From: Periplaneta americana | Lineage: Eukaryota; Arthropoda; Insecta; Blattodea; Blattidae | Reading direction: 5' to 3' | DNA length: 64,000 bases | Assembly (NCBI RefSeq): GCF_040183065.1 | Contig: NC_091128.1 | Coordinates: 175,204,668 to 175,268,667 of the forward strand | Part shown: one piece after another, positions 55,609-64,000 of the stretch | Numbering within the stretch: position 1 is the first letter of the stretch | How the letters are laid out: each line of letters begins with the position of its first letter | Notes under the pieces: model-generated | The model's database searches: none | What the model was told of the DNA's origin: nothing | Seen by the model: the letters and a program-made list of their open reading frames with translations, nothing else | Translations under genes and position numbers: made by a program

Positions 55609-56649
55609 AAATAATGAAATGCTAAGCTAACATATTATTACTGCATACTAAATCAATACACTCTCGTTGGTCGTTAATTTTCTGAGATAAACATTATTTT
55701 AAGAAATACAGGAAACGAATACACAGAATAGCCTATCAAGTTTTCTGTGCATAAGAAGCTATTTTAATCTTAGCTGTCCTCGATTCACTCAGAAGTTACT
55801 GTAATAACATTATAGCATTATGTCCATCCAGAGAAACTACACTTTCCAATGGTGAAATAATAATTAATTATACAAATCGGTTAATTTAGCTTCCGATATT
55901 GCTTCATACGAACACAGAAACATTCTCTGTAGGCTATGATTCATAGCTTTCGATTGTTGTTGACCAAGGCCCCTTATAGACGAAGTCATTTGTTTTTTAT
56001 TTCATTACACGGCCTTAGATGGCAGTTATTTTAATTTTAAAACTCATTTATCTCATTAAATATCAGTTCTATCAAAATTTTTCGAAGACTAAAACTTATC
56101 GGAAATGATTTTTAAAGAAATTTTTGTTATGTAACATTTTTCATAAAAATCAATAATAAGCGAGATATTCCGATTTATTTAATTCAGACCCCCTTATAAC
56201 CCCCCTTTTTAAATAACGCATTTTGAATGCCATATAGCCTAAAATCTAAGTTACAACGAACTTAATTTATATACTAATTTTCATCAAAATCCGTTCAGCC
56301 ATTATCACTTGAAAAGGTAACAAACATACAGACAGACAGACAGACATACAAACAAAAATTTCAAAAAAGCGCTTTTCGGTTTCAGGGTGGTTAATTATAT
56401 ATGTTAGGACCAATGATTTTTGGAAAATCGAAAATTACCAGAAAAATTTCGGCTATAGATTTATTATTAGTATAGATGAGTTACCAGTACGAAGGACGAA
56501 ACTGGTAATTGGAATTAGGTACAATAGTCTATAGTGCGATAAAATGAAAATATGCCTGTGTCGAAATGATCGGCCACCATTTTCAAAATTGTGTTTAAAT
56601 ATCCATATTATGATTATTTTTCAATTTAACTTAATTCTATGACAAGTGT

Positions 56650-56680
<31 letters not shown>

Positions 56681-56848
56681 CATGAATATATAAATAGATG
56701 GCATGACCGTATTACCAGAATGGAACAACACCGTGTTCCACAATTAATATATCAATATCAGCCAAGAGGTAGGAGAGACGTCAGTCGACCTAGGAAGAGA
56801 TTTTTTTTTTTTTTTTTTTTGTATATCAGCATTGGAGTAATACTACAT

Positions 56849-57245
56849 TCAAATTAAGCTTTCAGGAATTACTCCCTGTGAAGTTAATTTGAATAATTTC
56901 GAGGGAAAAATTGTTCCGGGGCCGGGTATCGAACCCGGGACCTTTGGTCGAAATTATTCAAATTAACTTTACAGGGAGTTATTCTTGAAAGCTTAATTTG
57001 CATAATACACGTCACTGTACGTAACAGAAAACCACAATTTAAAATCACACAGAGTTAGTGTGCACTCAAATGTTGGTTGCTTGACGGTTGTCAGCCCACT
57101 TTGAGGTCTGTGGATATAGAGGGAAAAATTGGATCGGTGTCGGGTAGAGTTCCCGGGTAGCTCAGTGGGAGAGCGTTGGTACGTTTAACCAAAGGTCCCG
57201 GGTTCGATACCCGGCCCCGGAACAATTTTTCCCTCGAAATTATTC
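56849..57245 (+). mobile_element. SINE-like repeat with two outward-facing tRNA modules
   Basis: Perfect 11-bp TSD TAATACTACAT (56838-56848 and 57246-57256). The right end holds a complete tRNA-like module on the plus strand; the left part holds the 3' half of the same module on the minus strand (CCGGGTATCGAACCCGGGAC). Around the left module, 46-base inverted arms (AAGCTTTCAGGAATTACTCC and its inverse) make a palindrome. Related copy at 61540-62045. Confidence 0.85.
57151..57222 (+). other. tRNA-like cloverleaf within the SINE-like repeat
   Basis: Acceptor TCCCGGG pairs with CCCCGGA (one C:C mismatch); D-arm GCTCAGTGGGAGAGC; anticodon stem TTGGT/ACCAA with loop ACGTTTA; variable AGGTC; T-arm CCGGG-TTCGATA-CCCGG. 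A-box TAGCTCAGTGGGAGAGC and B-box GGTTCGATACC are intact. Position 33 is C instead of the near-universal T and it lies in a TSD-bounded repeat, so it is a SINE head and not a tRNA gene. Position 34-36 would read GTT. Confidence 0.8.
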
Positions 57246-58546
57246 TAATACTACATGCTTTACATAAAATATTACAATAATTAGTTACATAATTTATGAC
57301 ATGAGAACAAGATATTTACAATTTGATTGAGATCTTGAAATTCTTATAGATACAAGTGTTGCCTAATTGTACTTCTTCTATTTTAGGTTACCACCATTGT
57401 TAATATTATTTCTAATTTCAGTTACTGTTACATTTTGCCAAATTCTATGGATTTTATCAATTTTCTGAAGCTTCTGAGGTATGTTGTTGTGAACTGATCA
57501 AAAGGTGGAGGCCAGGTTTGACCTGTGCGTATTATACTAGCTCGTAGAATTCTTCTTTCTTTTATCAGTGTGGCACATCTTAATATTATTTGGTTGACTG
57601 TCTGCTCGTCTTTTAGTCTGCAAGGGAGATGGAGTGACCAATTTTGATTTTAACATTTAGAACACGTATGGAGACGGAACAGGTCTTATGCCTAAACCGT
57701 GTTGTTTATGATGATGATGATTCATTCTCTAGATCATACGCTAATGTGCTGTAGACAGTATAATATACACTGCATAATGAATACGTTCGCATGGATAACT
57801 CAGTTGTGAGTAAAAACACTCATTGTTAATACAGTACTGCATTTTGGTTAAGCAAAAACCTAATTAAAATTATCAAACTCAAAATCGCGATATTTCCTAG
57901 TTTATGTAAATAGGTGAACTACTTTTCTTCCCTCCTGTATCTAGTAAAGTGATTTGTTTGTATTTTACGCCAGTATCATCGAACTCCAGTCGTGGAAGGG
58001 GGTAGCAAACGGTGTTTCCGGTTTTTAATCATTAATCCAAAGGTATAATCAGGTTAATATTAGAAATGTTAGTAAAAGTAAAATGATGTCCCTGTATATG
58101 CAGTATAGAGCAGTGGTTTGCAATTACTTCGAGTTGTGGACCCCCTTTTTATTTTTAAGTCCCTATTTACACTTGCTATTTGTCGTTCGACTTACAGCGC
58201 GGGCGCATGCGCAGTACGGATTTCGTTCCTTTCCTTTCGACATCTGCTGGGTAGAAGCTGTTTCTGTTTCTGTCAGGGTTGAGAAAAACCCGGGTATTTA
58301 AAAAAAGACCCAACCCAGTGGGTTTTACTGGGTTTTTATGGGTTTCTTTGAGTTTTTATAGGTTTTATTGGGTTTTTCTCTGATGGGTATTAAATAGTTC
58401 AATTTCGTGACTAAGTGATTCGGAACACCAACATATTCTAAGAACTACTTCATGAGCAAAAACTTGTAAATTAAATAAGCAAAGATTGGTAAATTATTAT
58501 TAAATATTCTTAAGTTGGCAGCCTGCCCTTCCACTATCTTGCTAAT

Positions 58547-58935
58547 ATGTTAGATCCAAGATTCAGAGGGGCAAGAATAACTGCAGATCAAGAGGAAAGT
58601 GCAGAAAATTGGCTCACAGAGATTCATCCAGAGTGGGTGACAAGTGTTATGTCTTTTAGGATTGCAGATTCTGATTATTTTCCTGCTACTCTGTTTTCTG
58701 ACGCAGTTGTACAACAGTTCAGTCCAAAAAATGGTGGAAAATAATGGAATTGAAAACAACAAAAAAGGGGCACTTGCCAACAGGATTTATTAGCTTTGTG
58801 AAAAGTTTAATTTCTTGCCCTGCCAGCACTGCATCCATTGAGAGAATCTTCTCCACCTATGGGCTTGTTTGGTCAAAGTTAAGAAATTAGGGAAGATCTA
58901 CAGATTTCTGCATGTTAAGAAGGACTGAATTGTGA
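58547..58935 (+). pseudogene. hAT transposase C-terminal remnant
   Basis: MLDPRFRGARITADQEESAE opens a 65-codon frame, then after a frameshift the block LISCPASTASIERIFSTYGL and VWSKLRN, the hAT C-terminal dimerisation signature (CPASxASIERxFSxxGxVxSKLRN). Upstream catalytic part absent. Confidence 0.85.
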
Positions 58936-59006
58936 TATAGTTAATATTAATACCATTCTACAATAAAACACCGTGTTGATGAAAGTAATTATTTCTTTAT
59001 AATGAA

Positions 59007-59988
59007 TTTCTATCTGATGCTTTTCCAATTCACTGCGGGGTAAAGCAGGAGGATGCACTATCACCTTTACTTTTTAACTTCGCGCTAGAATATACCATTA
59101 GGAAAGTTCAGGATAACAGGCAGGGTTTGGAATTGAACGGGTTACATCAGCTTCTTGTCTATGCGGATGACGTGAATATGTTAGGAGAAAATACACAAAC
59201 GATTAGGGAAAACACGGAAATTTTACTTGAAGCAAGTAGAGCGATCGGTTTGGAAGTAAATCCCGAAAAGACAAAGTATATGATTATGTCTCGTGACCAG
59301 AATATTGTACGAAATGGAAATATAAAAATTGGAGATTTATCCTTCGAAGAGGTGGAAAAATTCAAATATCTTGGAGCAACAGTAACAAATATAAATGACA
59401 CTCGGGAGGAAATTAAACGCAGAATAAATATGGGAAATGCGTGTTATTATTCGGTTGAGAAGCTCTTATCATCCAGTCTGCTGTCCAAAAATCTGAAAGT
59501 TAGAATTTATAAAACAGTTATATTACCGGTTGTTCTGTATGGTTGTGAAACTTGGACTCTCACTCTGAGAGAGGAACATAGGTTCAGGGTGTTTGAGAAT
59601 AAGGTGCTTAGGAAAATATTTGGGGCTAAGCGGGATGAAGTTACAGGAGAATGGAGAAAGTTACACAACACAGAACTGCACGCATTGTATTCTTCACCTG
59701 ACATAATTAGGAACATTAAATCCAGACGTTTGAGATGGGCAGGGCATGTAGCACGTATGGGCGAATCCAGAAATGCATATAGAGTGTTAGTTGGGAGACT
59801 GGAGGGGAAAAGACCTTTAGGGAGGCCGAGACGTAGATGGGAGGATAATATTAAAATGGATTTGAGGGAGGTGGGGTATGATGATAGAGACTGGATTAAT
59901 CTTGCACAGGATAGGGACCGCTGGCGGGCTTATGTGAGGGCGGCAATGAACCTTCGGGTTCCTTAAAAGCCATTTGTAAGTAAGTTAG
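59007..59988 (+). mobile_element. RTE-like LINE (family L1), youngest-looking copy
   Basis: 5'-truncated inside RT box B region; frame is open without interruption from 59007 to the stop at 59966 (320 codons including stop). It contains [14 protein letters not shown], the intact catalytic [40 protein letters not shown] and [11 protein letters not shown], then a GTAAGTAAG tail. Box B has Glu where Gly is usual (KQED). Box A is missing, so not autonomous. Short TSD TAATGAA (59000-59006 and 59989-59995). Confidence 0.93.
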
Positions 59989-60331
59989 TAATGAAACATT
60001 ACCTAATTAATAACTTCTGCTGACAAATTGTTATAGTAAATAAATATGATGCACCTTTTTGTAATATTTTGTATGTTGATTAAATTACGAGAAATAAATA
60101 TATGTTTTTTTTGGGGTTTTGTGTCGGGTTTTATTGAAGTTTTTTTAAAAAAAAAAAACCCCATATGGTTTTTTTTGGGTCGGGTTAAATTACGACAACC
60201 CTGATTTCTTTGCGACATTTCCTAGGTGGGCCAGCCGAATTGACGTGACAGGACCCGAACATGGTTCAGAAAAGCAGTAGCAGACAACTTTTAATCAGCT
60301 GTTTCTCTCTTTCCGCGCGCTTTGTAGCGTC

Positions 60332-60560
60332 ATGTCAGAGTGGAACAAAAACCAAGTAATGAAATTAATCAAGCTTTACGAGGAATTTCCATACTTTTAT
60401 GACATCAGAAATAAGGACTATCACAATAGGATTCGGAGGGAAAATGCACTGGAGTTTATTTGTAAAAATTTGGAGTCAGTTCGTCCCAATACTATTCCCT
60501 CCGACATCAAAACAAAAATAAAGAACATCAGGAGTCAATACGCAAGAAAAAAAATTAAAC
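60332..60560 (+). CDS. MADF-domain protein, N-terminal partial
   Basis: ATG at 60332 starts MSEWNKNQVMKLIKLYEEFP, then RNKDYHNRIRRENALEFICK and KTKIKNIRSQYAR. W....V..LI.LYE..P.LYD....DY.NR..R..A...I is the MADF/Myb-SANT-like DNA-binding domain. After about residue 75 the frame meets an A-run (60545-60556) and loses similarity. Either an exon of a transposon-encoded MADF protein or a broken gene; no donor site is evident. Confidence 0.65.
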
Positions 60561-60649
60561 TTTCAATTCATTTTAATATAATAAATATCTATTGGACAAT
60601 TTTGTTCCAATTTGAAATCTTTACCGAGAACATAGAATAACGCTTTCTC

Positions 60650-60815
60650 CCGCCTTCTGGACCTCTCTCTCTCCCTCCCTCCCTCCCCTCTCCCCCTCCC
60701 TCCCTCCCCTCTCCCCCTCCCTCCCTCTCTCTCCCCCTCTCTCCCTCTCTCTCCCCCTCTCCCCCTTCTCTCTCTCCCCCCCTCTCTCTCCCCCCTCTCT
60801 CTCTCTTTTTTTTTT
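60650..60815. repeat. CT-rich low-complexity tract
   Basis: CCCTCCCTCTCTCCC-type sequence; the Arg/Glu-rich frames on the other strand are artefacts of it. Confidence 0.95.
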
Positions 60816-60965
60816 GACTTCTCATTAGTGCAAGCTAACAAAACACTTGAACCTGCAGAAGCTAAAACAGCTACGTTTTGTTGTTAAAATCCATTTTATT
60901 CATTTAAAAGGTTCACCACATCATTCACACGTTGTTCGAGCTCTACAACTAGCCTCGAGTAGCAG

Positions 60966-61350
60966 CAGTGTTGCCAACACATAAATTGTATCCCCGTCAG
61001 TCTATCACCTGGAAATCCGTCAAATTAAAAAAAAAAGGACCCAGTCAATATATCTATATACAAATAAAAGCAGATATTAACGCAACTTCCTTAATAATCT
61101 TCATTAAAATAATAATAATAATAATTCATCCACATCAACTGCCTCTAGTTCTGCAGTTGATGTGTTTTGTTGGTGTAGGTTTCCCCAAAAATTAAACAAT
61201 TACAAATGGCAGCAACTAAAAAATACAAAGGACGATGTAAATTATATTTTTCGCCAGGAAATCCGTCACCCGTCATAGCCATTCTTTTACCATCTGCTAC
61301 ATTGAAATTCCGTCAATTTTGACGGAATTTCCGTCCAGTTGGCAACACTG
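60966..61350. mobile_element. 385-bp hAT MITE
   Basis: Left CAGTGTTGCCAAC and right inverted GTTGGCAACACTG; perfect 8-bp TSD AGTAGCAG (60958-60965 and 61351-61358). Subterminal GAAATCCGTCA/TGACGGAATTTCC repeats. Non-coding. Confidence 0.94.
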
Positions 61351-61539
61351 AGTAGCAGACGAGAAATCTGCCAAGAGTGAACGGTGATACTACATTTAGC
61401 CGACAGAAAGCGCAACCACTTGCGTCGACTTGTGGACGAAAAATCTGCCAAGTGTAAACGGTGATGCTACATATAGCCGACAGAAAGCGCTTGATGTTGC
61501 ACGACAAATAGCAGATGTAAATAGGGACTGAGGCTGAGC

Positions 61540-62045
61540 GATGTATAATACGCGTTACTGCTTCGATTAACAGAAAACTACAAATTTAAGTCATACAGTA
61601 AGCGTGCCCTCAATGTTGGACTCTGCCTTCCTGTCAACCCACATGAGGTACTGTCCGTTACTCAGGAGAAGACTAGCGGAAAGAATGTGCCCTTCTTGAC
61701 TATCGCTGCTGATTATTATAAACATCGCTCAGATAAGCATCCCAGTAGCCGGGTTATTACTGTGCAGGAAACATGAGTAACAATGCATATGGAAATTAAA
61801 GCTGAGTTGAACAGAAGGAGACCTAATGTTTCCGCTTACTGCAGTACAAATATTGCACGTGTTGTCGTACGTTATCTATTCACATCCCTTCCTCCTCAGT
61901 CCGCTCTCGTCTTCTCCTGAGTCACCGGCTAGTACGTGGATGTAAGGGGAAAATTGAGCTCACTGTCAGTCTGTAGAACGTTGACACGCTCAGCCAATGG
62001 TCCCGGGTTCGATACCTGCCCCTGAAACAATTGTTCTATTGAAAT
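61540..62045 (+). mobile_element. SINE-like repeat, diverged relative of 56849-57245
   Basis: Shares the body ATAATACGCGTTACTG...ACAGAAAACTACAAATTTAA and the end TGGTCCCGGGTTCGATACCT with GAAATTATTTAA. The tRNA-like module at about 61950-62025 has lost its A-box (AGCTCACTGTCAGTC). Confidence 0.7.
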
Positions 62046-62059
62046 TATTTAAGATAAAT

Positions 62060-62197
62060 TAATATTATTATTTGTTATAATAATAATAATAATAATAATA
62101 ATTATTGTTATTATTACTGTTATATTTTGTGTTATTCTGTTATTGAGAACTCCCTGTAGGTTAAAACCTTAATATTAATATGAAATAAAGCGGAGAA

Positions 62198-62238
<41 letters not shown>

Positions 62239-62315
62239 TGTTATATTTTGTGTTATGTTATTGAGAACTCCCTGTAGGCTAACACCTTAATATTAATATG
62301 AAATAAAGCGGAGAA

Positions 62316-62350
<35 letters not shown>

Positions 62351-62430
62351 TGTTATATTTTGTGTTATTCTGTTATTGAGAACTCCCTGTAGGCTAACAC
62401 CTTAATATTAATATGAAATAAAGCGGAGAA

Positions 62431-62468
<38 letters not shown>

Positions 62469-62545
62469 TATATTTTGTGTTATTCTGTTATTGAGAACTC
62501 CCTGTAGGCTAACACCTTAATATTAATATGAAATAAAGCGGAGAA

Positions 62546-62604
<59 letters not shown>

Positions 62605-62684
62605 TGTTATATTTTGTGTTATTCTGTTATTGAGAACTCCCTGTAGGCTAACACCTTAATATTAATATGAAATAAAGCGGAGAA

Positions 62685-62728
<44 letters not shown>

Positions 62729-62805
62729 TGTTATATTTTGTGTTATGTTATTGAGAACTCCCTGTAGGCTAACACCTTAATATTAATATGAAATAAAGCG
62801 GTGAA

Positions 62806-62842
<37 letters not shown>

Positions 62843-62911
62843 TTTGTGTTATGTTATTGAGAACTCCCTGTAGGTTAAAACCTTAATATTAATATGAAAT
62901 AAAGCGGAGAA

Positions 62912-62973
<62 letters not shown>

Positions 62974-62975
62974 TT
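62060..62975. repeat. compound tandem array: ~118-bp unit with (ATT)n, 7 units
   Basis: Each unit has GTTATTGAGAACTCCCTGTA, GGCTAACACCTTAATATTAA and ATGAAATAAAGCGGAGAAATT followed by 10-18 ATT units. The marker GAGAACTCCCTGTAGG recurs at about 62144, 62262, 62380, 62493, 62631, 62752 and 62860. Length variation is in the ATT runs. The ACTCCCTGTAGGTTAA part resembles the inverted tail of the adjacent SINE-like family. Confidence 0.95.
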
Positions 62976-63120
62976 TTATACACATACAGTAGAGCGTCTC
63001 GTTTAGACACAGTGAAAACGTAAACAAGGTGCACGTAACGTTTGGGGGAGGACGAGCCGTGCGATAAACACGAGGGATGCACAAGGTTTTAGTTACAACA
63101 TTTATGGCGGAGCATTAATT

Positions 63121-63582
63121 GAAAGTATATTCTTACAAATCATACGACTTTAGGAACTTGATTTTTTACAGTATAATTATGCATCCTAATGTAGAGTCAT
63201 AAAGAATTTACAAGTGGCGTGATTTGTAACAATTGTTGTGATAAATACGGAAGAAAATGTAATTTTGTACAGCAGTTAAAAATCGAAAAAAAAAAAAAAA
63301 AAAGAAAATGTGTACGAAGCAACTATAGAGTTGACAACACATTTTTAGCTTCAGAATACTAGCTAATTAAAGAAATGATACTCCTGAATAGTTGATTCTT
63401 TATCTGTAATATTCTTTTACCCTTAAAACTCAAGAATAATGTTATTTTACAAACAACTCCAAATTAGTGTAATTCTGAACATTTTGAGATTAGGACATTT
63501 GTTTATATGATATTTTTTGCTCAGAGTGTCTTCCGAAATAAGCTTCGTAAGGGACGGTAAATCCTCGTGAATCACCCTGTAT
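63121..63582. mobile_element. half copy of the foldback MITE
   Basis: Matches the centre and right arm of 48298-49052 (TTACAAATCATACGACTTTA to GGTAAATCCTCGTGAATCAC and CCTG, then TA). The left arm is missing. Confidence 0.87.
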
Positions 63583-63584
63583 AT

Positions 63585-64000
63585 ATTTTATATTCCGAAC
63601 TGATATAGTGTTAAAAGTTGTGTAATTAAAATATATAATAATTAACCTTTAGAAGAGGATGATGTAAGCCATATGAGCTGTAAATATTTCTGAATGTGAG
63701 TGGAGATTTCGGTGGTGACGTGTTTATTTATATTCCTTTCAAATTAGTTTTATAGAATGCTCACATTGTACCAGGTAGAGTTCAAAACAGGCTGTCCTTT
63801 ATAGAACATCCGATGTGACATGACTTGATTATTCCGAAATCCGTCTAATGTTTCTTGTTTCAGCTGTTCGTCGTTAGTTAACTTTAGTGTCGTCGTGGCT
63901 TGATCGAGATTTGGAAGATGGCGGTGAAGGCGAGTACATTTGACACGACATTCCTTCAAGTTACGATTCCATTAATTGCTCCATAAAATGTATAATGAAC
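63585..64000. other. unassigned DNA
   Basis: No motif recognised; a minimal ATG frame (GAAGATGGCGG, 63918) runs only 22 codons. Confidence 0.4.

Larger units (their letters stand above)
54372..56475 (-). mobile_element. unclassified retroposon-like insertion in copy B
   Basis: Begins CTAGCCGTACCCGTGCGCTC and ends ATTATTAGTATAGATGAG; near its right end CATCAAAATCCGTTCAGCC is followed by (CAGA)n. This end pair is one I associate with widespread insect repeats, class uncertain. No coding of its own recognised; contains a pentanucleotide tract and a LINE. Confidence 0.55.
56803..57627 (-). mobile_element. minus-strand poly(A) retroposon fragment
   Basis: Plus-strand T-run 56803-56820 is a poly(A) tail on the minus strand. 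Minus-strand 57460-57610 reads QIILRCATLIKERRILRASI, RTGQTWPPPFDQF, an unidentified LINE-like coding remnant. AAGAGA/GGGAGA flanks suggest a short TSD. A SINE-like repeat is inserted at 56849-57245. Confidence 0.55.
56638..57720 (+). mobile_element. L2-family LINE fragment, itself interrupted
   Basis: Left part 56638-56802 reads HEYINRWHDRITRMEQHRVP and QPRGRRDVSRPRKR; right part from about 57628 resumes WSDQF and ends MMMM-coding (GAT)n at 57707-57719. The gap 56803-57627 is a minus-strand retroposon. Approximate TSD TAATTCTAT/TTCATTCTCT with the host transposon. Confidence 0.75.
53780..58094 (-). mobile_element. TA-target DNA transposon, copy B, with nested insertions
   Basis: Same family as 40147-41244 in the opposite orientation: outer ends CGGGGGCATCATTTTATT (53780) and inverted AAATGATGTCCCTG (to 58094), TA at 53778-53779 and 58095-58096. 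Element sequence is 53780-54371, 56476-56637 and 57721-58094; the two gaps are later insertions, each at a place that is continuous in copy A. Confidence 0.9.
58274..60203 (+). mobile_element. hAT element with transposase remnant, LINE inside
   Basis: Left end CAGGGTTGAGAAAAACCC, right end inverted GGGTTAAATTACGACAACCC followed by TG. Imperfect 8-bp TSD GTTTCTGT/ATTTCTTT. Holds a hAT dimerisation-domain remnant and the LINE 59007-59988. Confidence 0.7.
58159..61533. mobile_element. possible large inverted-end element with MADF gene
   Basis: GTCCCTATTTACACTTGCTA followed by TTTGTCG near 58160 is inverted near 61500-61533 as CGACAAATAGCAGATG and TAAATAGGGAC. Between them are a hAT element, a MADF-domain coding remnant and two subterminal direct repeats (61361-61435 and 61435-61500, sharing AATCTGCCAAG and AGCCGACAGAAAGCGC). 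MADF/Myb proteins accompany Harbinger transposases, so a Harbinger-like element is possible; no transposase seen. Confidence 0.4.

Noticed and set aside
57151-57222. Genuine tRNA gene
   Set aside because: Position 33 is not T, acceptor mismatch, and the module lies within a TSD-bounded dispersed repeat.
60563-60841. Arg/Glu/Gly-rich minus-strand protein
   Set aside because: Pure translation of a CT-rich low-complexity tract.
63918-63983. 22-codon ATG frame in a good start context (GAAGATGGCGG)
   Set aside because: Very short, with a stop and no donor site before it; no homology recognised.

Overview
The window looks like an insect nuclear genome, most likely a cockroach or termite relative (Blattodea). 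It is AT-rich and intron-like, with almost no intact coding sequence. It is packed with RTE- and CR1/L2-like LINEs, tRNA-derived SINEs, Tc1/mariner and hAT DNA transposons, solo LTRs, long (AAT)n microsatellites and several tandem arrays. The Blattodea assignment is an inference from recalled resemblance of the GTAA-tailed LINE and the tRNA-headed SINE to cockroach repeats; no search was run.

Layout. 1-8.8 kb: LINE fragments, a SINE inserted in a LINE, a mariner-like element with ~105-bp inverted ends, degraded transposases, a 28-bp tandem array and a tyrosine-recombinase (Crypton-like) remnant. 9.2-11.6 kb: a 2.4-kb pyrimidine tract with a hidden ~119-bp period. 12.0-13.7 kb: a 51-bp minisatellite (27 indel-free units) with decayed flanking units, followed at 13,781 by a possible 63-bp coding microexon with good splice signals. 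14.2-21.4 kb: a 988-bp inverted-repeat element, two near-tandem MITEs and much unassigned DNA. 21.4-23.1 kb: two adjacent RTE-like LINEs, one carrying a 56-bp LINE insertion with a 15-bp target-site duplication (TSD). 23.8-38 kb: two inverted solo LTRs with perfect 4-bp TSDs, two hAT elements with 8-bp TSDs, a foldback mariner-like element, and an unusual element carrying nine copies of a 16-bp motif. 38.6-41.7 kb: LINEs and a DNA transposon caught inside a LINE with its empty site known. 42.1-44.4 kb: a 149-bp satellite (16 units) that runs straight into a CpG island holding the best protein-coding candidate (ATG 44,628, splice donor after 44,867). 45-52 kb: a 502-bp tandem duplication, CR1/L2-like LINEs, a foldback MITE and a near full-length dead Tc1 element. 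53.8-58.1 kb: a deeply nested transposon stack. 58.1-61.5 kb: hAT elements, an open LINE reading frame and a MADF-domain coding remnant. 61.5-64 kb: SINE, compound tandem array and half a foldback MITE.

Functionally this is probably intron or intergenic DNA of one or two host genes (microexon at 13.8 kb, CpG-island exon at 44.6 kb, both plus strand and phase 0; whether they belong to one gene is unknown). I found no operon, CRISPR array or clearly novel enzymatic system. The most unusual items are the nine-motif element at 29.3-30.4 kb, the repeat with two outward-facing tRNA modules at 56.8-57.2 kb, the periodic pyrimidine tract, and the satellite abutting the CpG island. All boundaries and TSDs were read by eye; identities and family names need database comparison.
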